A DNA stretch of 38,321 nt from Ferrithrix thermotolerans DSM 19514 (GTDB taxonomy: Bacteria > Actinomycetota > Acidimicrobiia > Acidimicrobiales > Ilumatobacteraceae): positions 1-38,321 of the forward strand of contig CAMASN010000030.1 in assembly GCA_945861025.1 (NCBI GenBank), given 5' to 3'. A model generated the notes under the pieces. That model ran no database searches and was not told the origin of the DNA. It saw only the letters and a program-made list of their open reading frames with translations. The position numbers and the translations under genes are program-made. Below are positions 27,101-36,521 of this stretch, in pieces (the first letter of the stretch is position 1; every line of letters begins with the position of its first letter).

Positions 27101-27402
27101 GAGATCACCTCACCCGTGCTCTTGGCGATGCGCACCTTGGTGCCATCTTCTTGAATCTTGTAACCCACGCGGGTGGGCTTGCCCTTGTGCACGAGCATCA
27201 CGTTGCTTGCATGCACTGGCATATCGCGATCGATAATGCCGCCCTGCATGGTCTGCTTGGTCTGCTTCTGGTGCTTCTTGGCGATGTTGACGCCGCTGAC
27301 GACGACCTTGTTTTCACGAGGCAAAGCGCGAATAATTTCGCCTTCTTTGCCTTTGTCCTTGCCAGCGATGACGAGAACGGTGTCACCCTTTTTGAGTTTC
27401 AT
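27097..27402 (-). CDS. rplX: 50S ribosomal protein L24
   Basis: Assembly-initiator protein at the tunnel exit. The 101-residue KOW-domain protein starts [20 protein letters not shown] and continues with REVNKVVV-like strands, [20 protein letters not shown] and [20 protein letters not shown]. The ATG at 27402 is preceded by GGAGG, which fixes the start; the longer frame lies inside rplN. Confidence 0.97.
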   Translation of the reverse strand: MKLKKGDTVLVIAGKDKGKEGEIIRALPRENKVVVSGVNIAKKHQKQTKQTMQGGIIDRDMPVHASNVMLVHKGKPTRVGYKIQEDGTKVRIAKSTGEVIS

Positions 27403-27404
27403 GG

Positions 27405-27773
27405 TCACAACACCTCCGGGGCGAGCGACACGATGCGCATGAACTTCTTGTCGCGCAACTCGCGGCCGACTGGGCCAAAGATGCGCGTTCCACGCGGCGT
27501 GAGGTCGTCTTTGATAATGACTGCTGCGTTTTCGTCGAAGCGGATGTAGCTGCCGTCTGGACGACGCTTTTCCTTCTTGACGCGAACAACGACGCACTTG
27601 ACGACGTCGCCCTTCTTGACACCAGCACCTGGGATGGCATCTTTGACGGTGGCGACAAAGATGTCACCGATCGACGCATAGCGACGACGGGTGCCACCGA
27701 GCACCTTGATGCACAACACTTCTTTACCGCCGCTGTTGTCAGCGACGCGTAGGCGAGACTCTTGCTGAATCAC
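27405..27773 (-). CDS. rplN: 50S ribosomal protein L14
   Basis: Subunit-interface protein, 122 residues. [59 protein letters not shown] and [20 protein letters not shown] are full-length L14 motifs. Start is GTG 27773, which overlaps the rpsQ stop as GTGA and gives the normal N-terminus; the longer frame adds sequence from rpsQ. Confidence 0.97.
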   Translation of the reverse strand: MIQQESRLRVADNSGGKEVLCIKVLGGTRRRYASIGDIFVATVKDAIPGAGVKKGDVVKCVVVRVKKEKRRPDGSYIRFDENAAVIIKDDLTPRGTRIFGPVGRELRDKKFMRIVSLAPEVL

Positions 27774-28072
27774 TTGGCACGCTCCAGAACCTCTGTGACT
27801 CGCCAACGCTTGTTCTTGCTCATTGGGCGAGTCTCCATCAAGCGAACGCGGTCGCCGATATTGACGTCATTGGTTTCGTCATGGGCGTACAACTTCTTGG
27901 TACGCATCATGAACTTGCCGTACTTCGGGTGACGCACGCGCTCGATAACGGCGATGACTGCGGTCTTGTCCATCTTGTTGGACACAACCACGCCTTCGCG
28001 CACCTTGCGAGCATTGCGCTCTTCACCAGCGGCATCTGTTGTTGATGTTTCGTCAGCCATAGCTGCACTCAC
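27770..28072 (-). CDS. rpsQ: 30S ribosomal protein S17
   Basis: Primary 16S rRNA binder. The 100-residue protein has the OB-fold core [61 protein letters not shown] hydrophilic N-terminal extension of about 20 residues (Asp/Glu/Thr-rich) precedes the core, as in several actinobacteria. ATGA overlap with rpmC and GTGA with rplN. Confidence 0.97.
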   Translation of the reverse strand: MSAAMADETSTTDAAGEERNARKVREGVVVSNKMDKTAVIAVIERVRHPKYGKFMMRTKKLYAHDETNDVNIGDRVRLMETRPMSKNKRWRVTEVLERAK

Positions 28073-28284
28073 TTCCCGGCCTCGGCCAACGCAATTTCGC
28101 GCTGACGGATGAGGGTGTTAAGACGGGCGATATGACGGCGAACCTTGCGGATTTCCGCAACGTTTTCCAGCTGACCCGTCGCGTTGCGGAATCGGAGGTT
28201 CAACGACTCCTGCTTGGTAGCGCGAAGCTCTTCGACCAACCCGGCCAAGTCGAGCTCACGTAGTTCTGTAATCGATGTAGCCAT
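28069..28284 (-). CDS. rpmC: 50S ribosomal protein L29
   Basis: Helical-hairpin protein at the tunnel exit, 71 residues. [40 protein letters not shown] and [18 protein letters not shown] fit L29 closely. It begins 1 base after the rplP stop and overlaps rpsQ by ATGA. Confidence 0.97.
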   Translation of the reverse strand: MATSITELRELDLAGLVEELRATKQESLNLRFRNATGQLENVAEIRKVRRHIARLNTLIRQREIALAEAGK

Positions 28285-28285
28285 G

Positions 28286-28702
28286 TCAGATCACCTCGTC
28301 GCGTGTGATCACGCGAGCCTTGATGGGGAGCTTCTGAATTGCCTTTTCGAGCGCGGCGCGTGCCTGCTCTTCGTTCGGGAAGCTGAGTTCGAACAACACG
28401 CGACCTGGGCGAACCACGGCTACCCAGAACTCGGGGTTGCCCTTGCCTGAACCCATGCGGGTCTCAGCTGGCTTCTTGGTCACGGGCTTGTCTGGGAACA
28501 CATTGATCCAGACCTTGCCACCACGCTTGATCGCGCGGGTCATAGCAATACGAGCGGCTTCGATCTGACGAGCGGTAAGCCAACATGGCTCGAGAGCCTG
28601 AATGCCGTACTCGCCGAAGCTGAGCGACGAGGCTCCCTTGGTCATACCTGTCATACGGCCGCGGTGCTGCTTGCGGTGTTTAACTTTACGGGGCATCAAC
28701 AT
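28286..28702 (-). CDS. rplP: 50S ribosomal protein L16
   Basis: 50S protein near the A-site tRNA elbow. The 138-residue protein begins [20 protein letters not shown] and contains [60 protein letters not shown] and [17 protein letters not shown]. It begins 6 bases after rpsC; the Met at 28696 is a second possible start. Confidence 0.97.
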   Translation of the reverse strand: MLMPRKVKHRKQHRGRMTGMTKGASSLSFGEYGIQALEPCWLTARQIEAARIAMTRAIKRGGKVWINVFPDKPVTKKPAETRMGSGKGNPEFWVAVVRPGRVLFELSFPNEEQARAALEKAIQKLPIKARVITRDEVI

Positions 28703-28708
28703 CTGAAA

Positions 28709-29584
28709 TCAGTCCTCCCCACGAAAGTGCGGTGCTTCGTGCCCGGCATTGGTGCGGCGGGCGATTTGCTCTTCTTCATCAAGCAACTTCTCGAACTCGG
28801 GATCTGCTTCCTTCAACAAAGGAGTGGTTTCGATCTCGGCGACTTCGTCGGCCTTCTTGCGGCCAGCAGACGACACGACCTTGCGGGGTGCGCCTGATGT
28901 CTCGCCAACGGCCATGGCTGCTTCACGGATGATCTTTTCGTCGTTCTGTGGCTTGTAGGGCAAGATGTCGCCCTTGTAGATCCAGACCTTGACGCCAACG
29001 CGGCCGCTTGTGGTCTTGGCCTCACGGAAGCCATAGTCGATGTCGGCACGAAGGGTGTGCAACGGCACCCGGCCTTCGCGGTACCACTCGGTGCGGCTCA
29101 TTTCGGCGCCGCCCAAACGACCTGAACACTGCACTCGGATTCCGAGAGCGCCAGCCTTTTGTGCGTTCTGCACAGCACGCTTCATGGCACGGCGGAACGC
29201 GATGCGGTTGATCAATTGGTCGGCCACACCCTGAGCAATGAGCGCCGCATCAAGCTCGGGAGACTTAATCTCGACGATGTTGAGCTGCACCTTTGGGTTG
29301 CCAGTGATCTCGGTGAGCATCGAACGAAGCTCGTCGGCCTGAGCACCACGACGACCGATGACAATTCCTGGACGCGCTGTGTGAATGTCGACGCGAACCT
29401 TGTCACGTGTGCGCTCAATCTCGATGCGGCTAATTGCCGCAGTCTCGAGCTTGGTCATGATCGCACGGCGAATCTTCCAATCCTCGGTGAGATATTCCTT
29501 GTAGTCACGCTCGCTGAACCAACGGCTCTTCCAGTCGGTGGTAATGCCGAGACGGAAGCCGTATGGGTTGATCTTTTGACCCAT
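28709..29584 (-). CDS. rpsC: 30S ribosomal protein S3 with acidic C-terminal tail
   Basis: Forms part of the mRNA entry channel. The 291-residue protein has [20 protein letters not shown], the KH domain [38 protein letters not shown] and [20 protein letters not shown]. The core ends near residue 215 ([11 protein letters not shown]). A tail of about 70 residues, rich in Glu/Asp/Lys, follows. Its ATG shares one base with the rplV stop (TGATG). Confidence 0.97.
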   Translation of the reverse strand: MGQKINPYGFRLGITTDWKSRWFSERDYKEYLTEDWKIRRAIMTKLETAAISRIEIERTRDKVRVDIHTARPGIVIGRRGAQADELRSMLTEITGNPKVQLNIVEIKSPELDAALIAQGVADQLINRIAFRRAMKRAVQNAQKAGALGIRVQCSGRLGGAEMSRTEWYREGRVPLHTLRADIDYGFREAKTTSGRVGVKVWIYKGDILPYKPQNDEKIIREAAMAVGETSGAPRKVVSSAGRKKADEVAEIETTPLLKEADPEFEKLLDEEEQIARRTNAGHEAPHFRGED

Positions 29585-30258
29585 CAGTTGCTCTCTTCTG
29601 CTGCGGGCTCGTCGCCGGCGCTTTCCTCGTTGCCGGCGGCGGCTTCGAGGGTGTCGGTAATTACTTCATCAGAAGCAGCCGAATCTTCGGCGGCATCAAC
29701 TTCGTCGAGAACCTCGGCGTCGTCGAGATCAGTTGACTCTGACGTAAGGCCTTGGGCACGCTCACGACTGCGCTCGACGCGATCACGACGGGCAGCAGTG
29801 CTGCTGACGGCGCCACGACGGCGGCCAGCGGCGGTGCGGTTAGCGTCCTTGGCCTGCAACACTGCGATGCGGTCGTCACTGAGACGAGCAACGATCACGG
29901 TGATGTGGCAAGTGCGCTTGTTGATTCGGGTTCCGCGGCCACGAGCACGGGCTGCGAAGCGGCGAAGCGTTGGGCCCTCATCGGCGAAACAGGCCAGCAC
30001 GAACAACTCGTCTGGATCCTGCTCGTCGTTGTGCTGAGCGTTTGCTACAGCACTGGCGAGCACCTTGCGGACAGTGATTGCAATTCCCTTATCGGTGAAC
30101 TGCAACACTTCGTCAGCGTGCTTGACCGGGAGTCCGCGGATGATGTTGAGCACAAGGCGCGCCTTGCTGGCAGAGCTACGCACGTACAGCGCTGAGGCCT
30201 TGGTACCGACCTTTGAGCCAGCGACGTAATTCTTTTCGTTGAGCTTTGGACCGGTCAT
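29584..30258 (-). CDS. rplV: 50S ribosomal protein L22 with long acidic tail
   Basis: Large-subunit protein lining the exit tunnel. The 224-residue protein has a normal core (about 12-125): [40 protein letters not shown] and [20 protein letters not shown], including the tunnel loop. A basic stretch (about 126-168) and then an acidic, Lys/Arg-free tail (about 172-224; some 20 Asp/Glu) follow. Core L22 is about 110-115 residues, so the protein is twice that length; some actinobacterial L22 proteins also carry tails. One-base overlaps on both sides (rpsS, rpsC). Confidence 0.96.
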   Translation of the reverse strand: MTGPKLNEKNYVAGSKVGTKASALYVRSSASKARLVLNIIRGLPVKHADEVLQFTDKGIAITVRKVLASAVANAQHNDEQDPDELFVLACFADEGPTLRRFAARARGRGTRINKRTCHITVIVARLSDDRIAVLQAKDANRTAAGRRRGAVSSTAARRDRVERSRERAQGLTSESTDLDDAEVLDEVDAAEDSAASDEVITDTLEAAAGNEESAGDEPAAEESN

Positions 30259-30542
30259 TATCGGCGACCCTTCGTGTTCTTCTCTTGGCCGGCGTGGTAC
30301 CGGAAGGTACGCGTCGGCGAGAACTCACCAAGCTTGTGGCCAACCATTGACTCGGTGACATACACGGGGACGTGTTTGCGACCGTCGTGAACGGCAATCG
30401 TGTGACCGACCATGTCGGGGATGATGGTGCTGCGGCGCGACCAGGTCTTGATGACCTTCTTGTCGTTCGCCGCGTTCATCGCATCGACCTTCTTCAACAG
30501 ATGGTCGTCGACGAATGGACCCTTCTTCAGGCTGCGGGACAT
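30258..30542 (-). CDS. rpsS: 30S ribosomal protein S19
   Basis: Head protein that forms the S13-S19 bridge. The 94-residue protein is [72 protein letters not shown] and a basic end. It begins 2 bases after rplB and shares one base with the rplV start (TAATG). Confidence 0.98.
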   Translation of the reverse strand: MSRSLKKGPFVDDHLLKKVDAMNAANDKKVIKTWSRRSTIIPDMVGHTIAVHDGRKHVPVYVTESMVGHKLGEFSPTRTFRYHAGQEKNTKGRR

Positions 30543-30544
30543 GA

Positions 30545-31381
30545 TTACCTCCGACCCTTGCTGGTACGGCGGCGGCGAACGATGAGCTGCTGCGACGCCT
30601 TCTTCTTGTTGCGAGTACGACCTTCTGGCTTACCCCAAGGCGACACTGGTGGGCGACCGCCCGAAGTACGACCCTCACCACCACCAAGTGGATGGTCAAC
30701 TGGGTTCATGGCCACACCGCGGGTTTGTGGGCGAACGCCCTTCCAGCGGTTACGACCGGCCTTGCCGATGGTGACGAGTTCGTGCTCGCTGTTGCCGACT
30801 TCGCCAACAGTTGCACGACAATCGATGAGCACACGGCGCATTTCGGTGCTCGGCAGACGAACCGTTGCGAAACGGCCATCCTTGGCGACGAGCTGAATGG
30901 CCATACCGGCCGAACGCCCCATCTTGCCGCCCTGTCCTGGACGCAACTCAACGTTGTGGATGACGGTACCGACTGGGATGAAGCGCATTGGCATTGCGTT
31001 GCCTGGCTTGACATCACTGCCCTGACCGCTTTGCACGTGATCGCCGACGCTAAGGCCCTTCGGAGCCAAGATGTAGGCCTTCTCGCCGTCGGCGTAGTGC
31101 AGCAATGCAATACGGCAGGTGCGGTTTGGATCGTATTCGATGGCCGCGACCTTGGCGATAACGCCGTCCTTGACGCGACGGAAGTCGATGATGCGGTACT
31201 GACGCTTGTGCCCGCCACCGCGGTGGCGTGCAGTCTTGCGACCGTAGACGTTGCGACCGCCGGTGCGGGCGCGTGTTGCGATGAGTGTCTTTTCCGGAGT
31301 CGACTTAGTGATTTCGGAGAAATCAGACGACGTCTGGAAGCGGCGACCTGCGCTCGTAGGTTTACGTGAACGAATAGCCAT
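30545..31381 (-). CDS. rplB: 50S ribosomal protein L2
   Basis: Primary 23S rRNA binder needed for subunit joining and peptidyl-transferase assembly. The 278-residue protein has [31 protein letters not shown] and [40 protein letters not shown] holds the conserved functional His. It follows rplW by 7 bases. Confidence 0.98.
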   Translation of the reverse strand: MAIRSRKPTSAGRRFQTSSDFSEITKSTPEKTLIATRARTGGRNVYGRKTARHRGGGHKRQYRIIDFRRVKDGVIAKVAAIEYDPNRTCRIALLHYADGEKAYILAPKGLSVGDHVQSGQGSDVKPGNAMPMRFIPVGTVIHNVELRPGQGGKMGRSAGMAIQLVAKDGRFATVRLPSTEMRRVLIDCRATVGEVGNSEHELVTIGKAGRNRWKGVRPQTRGVAMNPVDHPLGGGEGRTSGGRPPVSPWGKPEGRTRNKKKASQQLIVRRRRTSKGRR

Positions 31382-31388
31382 TGCGATC

Positions 31389-31679
31389 TCAGTTCTCGAA
31401 CAGCGGGATGTCGTTGCCCGCTGCCAGGGTGACGATGGCCCGCTTGGTGTCAGGCTTCTTACCGTTGCGATTGCTCTTGCGCGCCCGGGTGACCTTGCCC
31501 AGACGGTTGAGCGTGTTGACCTTGACGACCTTTACGCCCCAGATTGCCTCGATTGCATCGTGGATCTCTGGCTTGCTGGCCGATGGGTGCACCTTGAAGG
31601 TGTAAACACCTTGCTCGATGAGTGCGTAGCTCTTCTCAGACACAACTGGTGCCAAGATGATGTCGCGGGGATCTTTCAT
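31389..31679 (-). CDS. rplW: 50S ribosomal protein L23
   Basis: Tunnel-exit protein that docks trigger factor and SRP. The 96-residue protein has [55 protein letters not shown] and the Lys/Arg-rich [16 protein letters not shown]-like end. ATGA overlap with rplD. Confidence 0.97.
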   Translation of the reverse strand: MKDPRDIILAPVVSEKSYALIEQGVYTFKVHPSASKPEIHDAIEAIWGVKVVKVNTLNRLGKVTRARKSNRNGKKPDTKRAIVTLAAGNDIPLFEN

Positions 31680-32377
31680 GACTGCTCCGTTTCAGCGGTC
31701 TCATCGGCTTGAGCTGCCTTCTTGGCCGGAGCCTTCTTGGCGGCCTTGGCAGGTGCCTGCACGTCGCCAGCCTCACCAGGAAGGTTGTCCTTGGTGAAGA
31801 CGATGATCTCGTTGCACAAGATGTCGTAGGCATTGAGTTCGGCAACTTCGAGCAGTTGCACCGAAGGAAGGTTGCGGAAGCTCTTGATTGCGTTGATGTC
31901 TTCGCGACCATGCACGATCAAGACCGAGCCGTTGATGCCGAGCGCTGCCAGCGCTGCTGAGGCCGACTTGGTGCTTGGAGCGTCGAAGCCCCATGAATCG
32001 ATAACGATGATCTTGCCTTCATTGGCGCGGTCGGACAGTGCCGAACGCAGCGCAAGCTTGATCATTTTCTTTGGTGTTTTTTGGCTGTACTTGCGAGGCT
32101 TTGGCCCGAGTGCAACGCCACCACCACTGAAGTGTGGGGCACGGGTTGAACCCTGACGTGCGCTACCGGTGCCCTTTTGCTTGAGTGGCTTCTTGCCACC
32201 GCCGCGGACTTCGGCACGGGTCTTGGTGCTCTGCGTGCCGGCACGACGGTGGGCCAGCTGAGCCGTGACCACTTGGTGCATGACAGGCACGTTGGGCTGG
32301 ATGCCGAACATCGCGCCATCGAGCTCGAGGCTACCGACGTCGCTGCCCTTGGCAGATTTGAGTGCTACGGAAGCCAT
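31676..32377 (-). CDS. rplD: 50S ribosomal protein L4
   Basis: Early-assembly 50S protein; in E. coli it also represses its own S10 operon through the leader RNA. The 233-residue protein has the tunnel-loop region [40 protein letters not shown] and the C-terminal [21 protein letters not shown] tail of about 35 residues (Ala/Lys, then Glu/Asp/Thr) extends beyond the core. It begins 4 bases after rplC. Confidence 0.97.
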   Translation of the reverse strand: MASVALKSAKGSDVGSLELDGAMFGIQPNVPVMHQVVTAQLAHRRAGTQSTKTRAEVRGGGKKPLKQKGTGSARQGSTRAPHFSGGGVALGPKPRKYSQKTPKKMIKLALRSALSDRANEGKIIVIDSWGFDAPSTKSASAALAALGINGSVLIVHGREDINAIKSFRNLPSVQLLEVAELNAYDILCNEIIVFTKDNLPGEAGDVQAPAKAAKKAPAKKAAQADETAETEQS

Positions 32378-32381
32378 GAGG

Positions 32382-33020
32382 TCACTTCCCCTTCACTGCG
32401 TTACGGACGATGACAACGCCACCGTTGGGGCCTGGAATTGAACCCTTGATGAGCAGCAGACCGCGCTCGAGGTCAGCCTCGACAATTTCGAGGTTCATCG
32501 TGGTGACCTGCTCGTTGCCCATGTGACCAGCCATCTTGAGGCCCTTGAGCACTCGACCTGGGTAGCTACATGAACCGATTGAGCCCGGTGCACGGTGATG
32601 CTTGTGGTTACCGTGGCTGGCGCCTTGGCCCTTGAAGTTGTGACGCTTCATAACGCCTGCGGTGCCCTTACCACGGCTCACAGCCGTGACATCGACCTTT
32701 TGGCCCTTGACCAGGGTGTCTACCGTGATCTCTTGACCAACGGAGAACCCATCGACTGACTCGAGGCGCAGTTCAACAAGGCGACGACCAGGGGCTACCC
32801 CAGCTGCTGCAAAGTGACCCGCTTCGGGCTTGGTGAGCTTTTTTGCGTCCTTGTGGCCATACGTAACCTGAAGGGCCGTATAGCCGTCGCGCTCGGTGGT
32901 CTTCACTTGGACCACGCGGGCCGGCTCGACGCGCAGGACTGTGACCGGGACAATTCGATTGTCCTCGGCCCATACCTGGGTCATGCCGACTTTTTCGCCG
33001 ACGATCGCTTGTTGTGCCAT
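32382..33020 (-). CDS. rplC: 50S ribosomal protein L3
   Basis: Early 23S rRNA binder close to the peptidyl-transferase centre. The 212-residue protein starts [20 protein letters not shown] and has [12 protein letters not shown]-type core motifs, [20 protein letters not shown] (central extension, with the residue methylated by PrmB in E. coli) and [23 protein letters not shown] 33020 has AAGG about eight bases upstream; the longer frame runs into untranslated leader. It is here the first gene of its unit because rpsJ is 4.8 kb away. Confidence 0.97.
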   Translation of the reverse strand: MAQQAIVGEKVGMTQVWAEDNRIVPVTVLRVEPARVVQVKTTERDGYTALQVTYGHKDAKKLTKPEAGHFAAAGVAPGRRLVELRLESVDGFSVGQEITVDTLVKGQKVDVTAVSRGKGTAGVMKRHNFKGQGASHGNHKHHRAPGSIGSCSYPGRVLKGLKMAGHMGNEQVTTMNLEIVEADLERGLLLIKGSIPGPNGGVVIVRNAVKGK

Positions 33021-33348
33021 GGCGGCAGCCTTTTCGTCCGGACCGGAGTTACCCGGATACTGGTGTGATACGTGTATGCGCTCGTGATGCCTTGCGGCCG
33101 AGCGCCATTCACGCAAATGCTCCGAGGGCGTGGCCCACGGAGCATCAGTTTCGGTTGTCGCCGTGCGGTTCCGGGCAGAATCTGCTCGGCGCACACGGAC
33201 TTCAGTTCAAACACTTCAAAATCGTGCATCAGCGAGGCGGAAAGCCCTTCTGACACGAGTGTGAAATGCTACCCCCGGTTTATTCAGATGCCACTCCGAT
33301 GCGCGCCTTTTCGCAACCGGCCATCCCGCCACCGCTCTTCGGCGAACC
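33021..33348 (-). other. Leader / intergenic region before rplC
   Basis: A 328-base stretch without a convincing gene between the alpha/beta hydrolase stop and rplC. It holds a long stable inverted repeat (33117-33145), about 100 bases before the rplC start. An open frame of 91 codons crosses it but runs into rplC out of frame and is not credible. No clear -35/-10 pair could be chosen, although a promoter for the largest ribosomal operon should lie here. Confidence 0.6.
33117..33145 (-). promoter_or_regulatory. Leader hairpin upstream of rplC
   Basis: ATGCTCCG (33117-33124) pairs with CGGAGCAT (33138-33145). Inside, GGGC (33126-33129) pairs with GCCC (33133-33136) around a 3-base loop, with one A-A mismatch between the stems. 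Twelve base pairs in 29 bases is a stable RNA stem. It is followed on the minus strand by TTGCGTG, not a T-tract, so it reads as a leader structure or weak attenuator rather than a clean terminator. Confidence 0.6.
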
Positions 33349-34545
33349 TTAGGGGAAGCGCGTGCGCAGCCATTCGGCCACGATGCCCAACGCCTCGGGG
33401 CGATGGCCTTCGAGGTAATGGGGCGCACCCTTGAGTTCGACATACGTCTTGTCGACGGCGCCCGAGTTATCAACGATCTCTTTTGCTTGCCGTAGCCGAA
33501 TCTCGGTGTCGGCTGTTGGGTGCACCAAGATCGTTGGAACCTTCACGTGAGGCATCGTGTCGGCCAGCCTGGCGTGGCTACTTAATCCGGACCATGTGCT
33601 GAGCCAACCCCGGGCCGTCATCGTGCGGGCGAGCCCACCGCGGCCGTAGTTCGCATCGAGCGGATCGGGGAAGGCAAACAGTGATCCCACTGGCCTGTCG
33701 TCGGGATCAATAGACAAGTCAAGATAGGCGGGGTCGGCGAGCGTGCGATAAATCGTGAGGTACTTCGTGAATACCGCTCGGCGGCGCTGCTCGCGCCACA
33801 CGGACGCATCGCTCTTATCGATGGCGCGCAGTTGGCGACCCGCTGCCTCGGCCTCGGCGATGGAAGCCTTGGCAATGGCATCGATACGCGCAACGCGCGC
33901 AACCTGTGCGGCTCGATAACGAACGAGCCACTCTGGGTCATATTCGCAGCGACCCGGCCACGGCTGCCAGCCGTTGTCGGGGTTGTACATGTCAAACTCG
34001 GGAACCGTGGAGAACGGATCGGTCTCGTCGGCCACGCTGGGATCGATGACCTGCAGCATGAACACACCCTCGCCGGGGTGCGCCGCGATACCGATCCATC
34101 CATCGCCGATGCCAAGTTGAGCTTGGGCCATGGCCATCAACGAACCGCCACCAGAGTTGCCGAGCAACACCACTGCCTCGGCGCCGCGTCGCTTCATTTC
34201 GTCGTGCGCTGTCTGCACGTCGATGATGCACGACTCGTGCAAGCAGTCGGTGTCGTTGTTCATGTAGCGAGTGCCGAAGCCCAGCACTGCATACCCTGCG
34301 GCAGCTAACAACGGGCAGGCATAGTGCACGCTGAAGTCGCCACGTGGGTGGCTGAGGATTACTGCTGTCTTCCACGGCGTACCCACCGGTGGGGTCCACA
34401 ACACGCCGCGCACCAGCGAACCATCTGGCGACACGAGGCGAATGGATTCGCGTTGCACATCGACGTTTGGCTTGTCCTCAGGCAGTGGCCAATAGTTCAA
34501 TCCAAACGGACGGCGGCCACCGAGATGAGCATCAAGTTCGAGCAT
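33349..34545 (-). CDS. Alpha/beta hydrolase of unknown substrate
   Basis: 398-residue predicted cytosolic serine hydrolase with an alpha/beta fold. [20 protein letters not shown] contains the oxyanion strand. The nucleophile elbow is GNSGGG (Ser131), the acid probably Asp346 (HPTADTEI) and the base His376 or His381 (GAPHYLEGH). A lid of about 150 residues (about 165-315) between strands includes a helical, Ala/Arg-rich part and sets it apart from small esterases. There is no signal peptide. It lies 34 bases downstream of the methyltransferase-rhodanese gene on the same strand, so co-transcription is likely. Esterase, thioesterase or C-C hydrolase activity are all possible. Confidence 0.85.
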   Translation of the reverse strand: MLELDAHLGGRRPFGLNYWPLPEDKPNVDVQRESIRLVSPDGSLVRGVLWTPPVGTPWKTAVILSHPRGDFSVHYACPLLAAAGYAVLGFGTRYMNNDTDCLHESCIIDVQTAHDEMKRRGAEAVVLLGNSGGGSLMAMAQAQLGIGDGWIGIAAHPGEGVFMLQVIDPSVADETDPFSTVPEFDMYNPDNGWQPWPGRCEYDPEWLVRYRAAQVARVARIDAIAKASIAEAEAAGRQLRAIDKSDASVWREQRRRAVFTKYLTIYRTLADPAYLDLSIDPDDRPVGSLFAFPDPLDANYGRGGLARTMTARGWLSTWSGLSSHARLADTMPHVKVPTILVHPTADTEIRLRQAKEIVDNSGAVDKTYVELKGAPHYLEGHRPEALGIVAEWLRTRFP

Positions 34546-34579
34546 GCACGCAGACTATGCATGCAGGTTCGCCGCTGGC

Positions 34580-35596
34580 TCAGTGAGCGCCAGGCACGCC
34601 GACGGTTGGAAGGCCAGCGCGAACCCACGCACGGAACCCGCCGATTACATCGGTGGCGCGACCGAAACCAAGCCGGTGCAGCGTTGCCGCAGCCAGGCTC
34701 GACGAATAGCCGTCGTTGCACACCAAGACGATTCGTTGGTCGAACCCACTGATGCCCGAATGGGTGTAACCACTGGCGGGGTCAACGCGCCACTCGACTA
34801 CCGACAATGGGACATGCACGCTGCCATTGATATAGCCGTCGCGTTCGCGATCACCGATTTGGCGGGTGTCGAGCACTACAAGTTCGCCATCGCTAGAAAG
34901 CTCGCGCTGAAGATCGGCTGGCGAAAGGCGCTCGAGGGTAGAACGCGCCTCGGCCACAAGATCGTGCACGGTGAATCGATCGGCGCGACGATGCACCGAC
35001 ACGTGATAGTCGCCGGGGCGGACAAATGGCTGGCGATCCCATGTGCTGAATCGCTCGCTCAGGTCGAAGCCGCTCGCCGTGCAGTCGTCATCCCACTGCT
35101 GCAACGAGTAGCCACCGGGCTCAAGAGAAAAGCCGGCGATGAGCACCCCAGTGGGCTCAAGATGCTGAGCCATGTTGTGAACAATGAGACGACGGTCGTT
35201 GGGCTCACAAAAAATCATCACGTTGCCGGGCATCGCGATGGTGGTGAAGCGGCGGCGCAACTGCATGCGCGCAAGGTCGTCAACGAACCATTGCATATCG
35301 GGCTGCTTGCGACGAGCGGCACTCACCATGTCGGCATCAAGATCGACGCCAACAACTTCGTAACCGCGCCGATCAAGTTCGATGCCGATGCGCCCGGTGC
35401 CACAACCGGCATCAAGCACACTCGACTGCACGTAAGACGCAATGAAATCTGCCTCGCCATGCACATCGTGTCCAGCCGCGGCCATCTGCTCGAAACGCCT
35501 GTCGTACGCGCCGATATCGAGCTTGCGACGCCACTCAACCCAGCGCGCTGACACCGCTGCGGCATTCGAGAGATCGATCGCTCCGGATTCAGCCAC
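34580..35596 (-). CDS. SAM methyltransferase-rhodanese fusion protein
   Basis: 338-residue two-domain protein. The N-terminal class I methyltransferase has VLDAGCGTGRIGIEL (60-74, SAM loop), VVGVDLDADMVSAARRKQPD (acidic ribose ligand) and WFVDDLARM. The C-terminal rhodanese domain (about 222-338) has LVVLDTRQIGDRERDGYING, GSVHVPLSVVEW and the active-site loop CNDGYSS (Cys293), which resembles the GlpE type, then GFRAWVRAGLP. Start: GTG 35596, 57 bases before the preferred start of the divergent dioxygenase; the longer frame overlaps that gene. Substrate unknown; a sulfur-linked methylation is possible but is inference. Confidence 0.85.
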   Translation of the reverse strand: MAESGAIDLSNAAAVSARWVEWRRKLDIGAYDRRFEQMAAAGHDVHGEADFIASYVQSSVLDAGCGTGRIGIELDRRGYEVVGVDLDADMVSAARRKQPDMQWFVDDLARMQLRRRFTTIAMPGNVMIFCEPNDRRLIVHNMAQHLEPTGVLIAGFSLEPGGYSLQQWDDDCTASGFDLSERFSTWDRQPFVRPGDYHVSVHRRADRFTVHDLVAEARSTLERLSPADLQRELSSDGELVVLDTRQIGDRERDGYINGSVHVPLSVVEWRVDPASGYTHSGISGFDQRIVLVCNDGYSSSLAAATLHRLGFGRATDVIGGFRAWVRAGLPTVGVPGAH

Positions 35597-35653
35597 GGTC
35601 GAGATTCTATGACGTCTGTGCCCCCGGAGATCTGGTCGGCCTACGATGCCCCC

Positions 35654-36493
35654 ATGAAGCCCGGCGACATCGAGACGTTCCAACGCGATGGTGTGGTGGT
35701 GCTGCGCAACGTCGTCGATAGCGCTCTACTCGACAACTTGGCCGAGGCCATTGAACAGAACCTGGCAGAACCTGGCGAGTGGGCAAGCGATTACACCCCG
35801 GCTGGTTCAACCGGACGGTTCTTCGGTGACTACGTGAACTGGCCCCGAATTCATGGCTACCGCCGCGCTGCCCTCGATTCGGCGCTGCCGTTCGCAGCCC
35901 GCCAGCTCATGCGCAGCTCTACCGCCCGCTTCTTTCATGAGCACGTCTTAGTGAAAGAGCCGTGTACAGCCGAGGTCACTCCGTGGCATCACGACGAGCC
36001 GTACTACTGCGTCGATGGCGCTCAGAACGTGAGTCTGTGGATCTCGCTCGACCCTGTGCCCAAGGCCGCCGGAGTTGAATTCGTCGTGGGGTCGCACCTC
36101 TGGGGCCGCCGCTTCGTACCGCGCCGGTTTGCCGACTCGGTGGCGTACGCCGCTGCCGAAAGCGGATTCGAACTGGTGCCCGACATCGATGCGAACCGCG
36201 AGGAGCACGAGATCGTGTCCTTCGACATTGAGCCCGGCGACGTCTTGGCCTTTCATTTTCGAACACTGCACGCAGCGCCGGGTACGGCCGGGCTGACCCC
36301 ACATCGTCGGCGTGCAGTGAGTCTGCGATACCTCGGCGACGACGCCGTATATGCACTACGTCCGTGGCTGCATTCACCACCATTCGCCCAGCACAAACTC
36401 TCTCTTGGCGCGCCGCTCGACGATTGGCGCTTTCCACTCATCGCCTCGAGCGCTGCACCGCCAGCGCACGGGTCGCACGCAGGCCAGCTGTGA
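35654..36493 (+). CDS. PhyH-type Fe(II)/2-oxoglutarate dioxygenase
   Basis: 279-residue double-stranded beta-helix oxygenase, likely hydroxylating a small molecule. It starts MKPGDIETFQRDGVVVLRNV, typical of phytanoyl-CoA dioxygenase-like proteins. It has the iron-binding WHHDEP (His112, Asp114), SLWISLDPVPKAAGVEFVVG, the distal His in HFRTLHAAPGT (His206) and a 2-oxoglutarate arginine in the HRRRAVSLRY stretch. ATG 35654 was preferred to ATG 35609, which leaves only 12 bases to the divergent methyltransferase. It is the only confident plus-strand gene of the window and converges on htrA with a 28-base gap. The substrate cannot be predicted. Confidence 0.88.
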   Translation: MKPGDIETFQRDGVVVLRNVVDSALLDNLAEAIEQNLAEPGEWASDYTPAGSTGRFFGDYVNWPRIHGYRRAALDSALPFAARQLMRSSTARFFHEHVLVKEPCTAEVTPWHHDEPYYCVDGAQNVSLWISLDPVPKAAGVEFVVGSHLWGRRFVPRRFADSVAYAAAESGFELVPDIDANREEHEIVSFDIEPGDVLAFHFRTLHAAPGTAGLTPHRRRAVSLRYLGDDAVYALRPWLHSPPFAQHKLSLGAPLDDWRFPLIASSAAPPAHGSHAGQL

Positions 36494-36521
36494 CCAGAGG
36501 CGGCGTCAGCATCGACATGAG

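Noticed and set aside
32981-33256. A 91-codon minus-strand frame before and into rplC
   Set aside because: It overlaps the rplC start in another frame, has no family resemblance and covers the leader hairpin; most likely chance.
34544-35551. A 335-codon plus-strand frame opposite the methyltransferase-rhodanese gene
   Set aside because: The minus strand has unambiguous SAM-binding and rhodanese motifs; the plus frame has none.
35609-35653. Upstream ATG for the dioxygenase
   Set aside because: It would leave only 12 bases to the divergent gene, and the family start matches the Met at 35654; kept as an alternative only.
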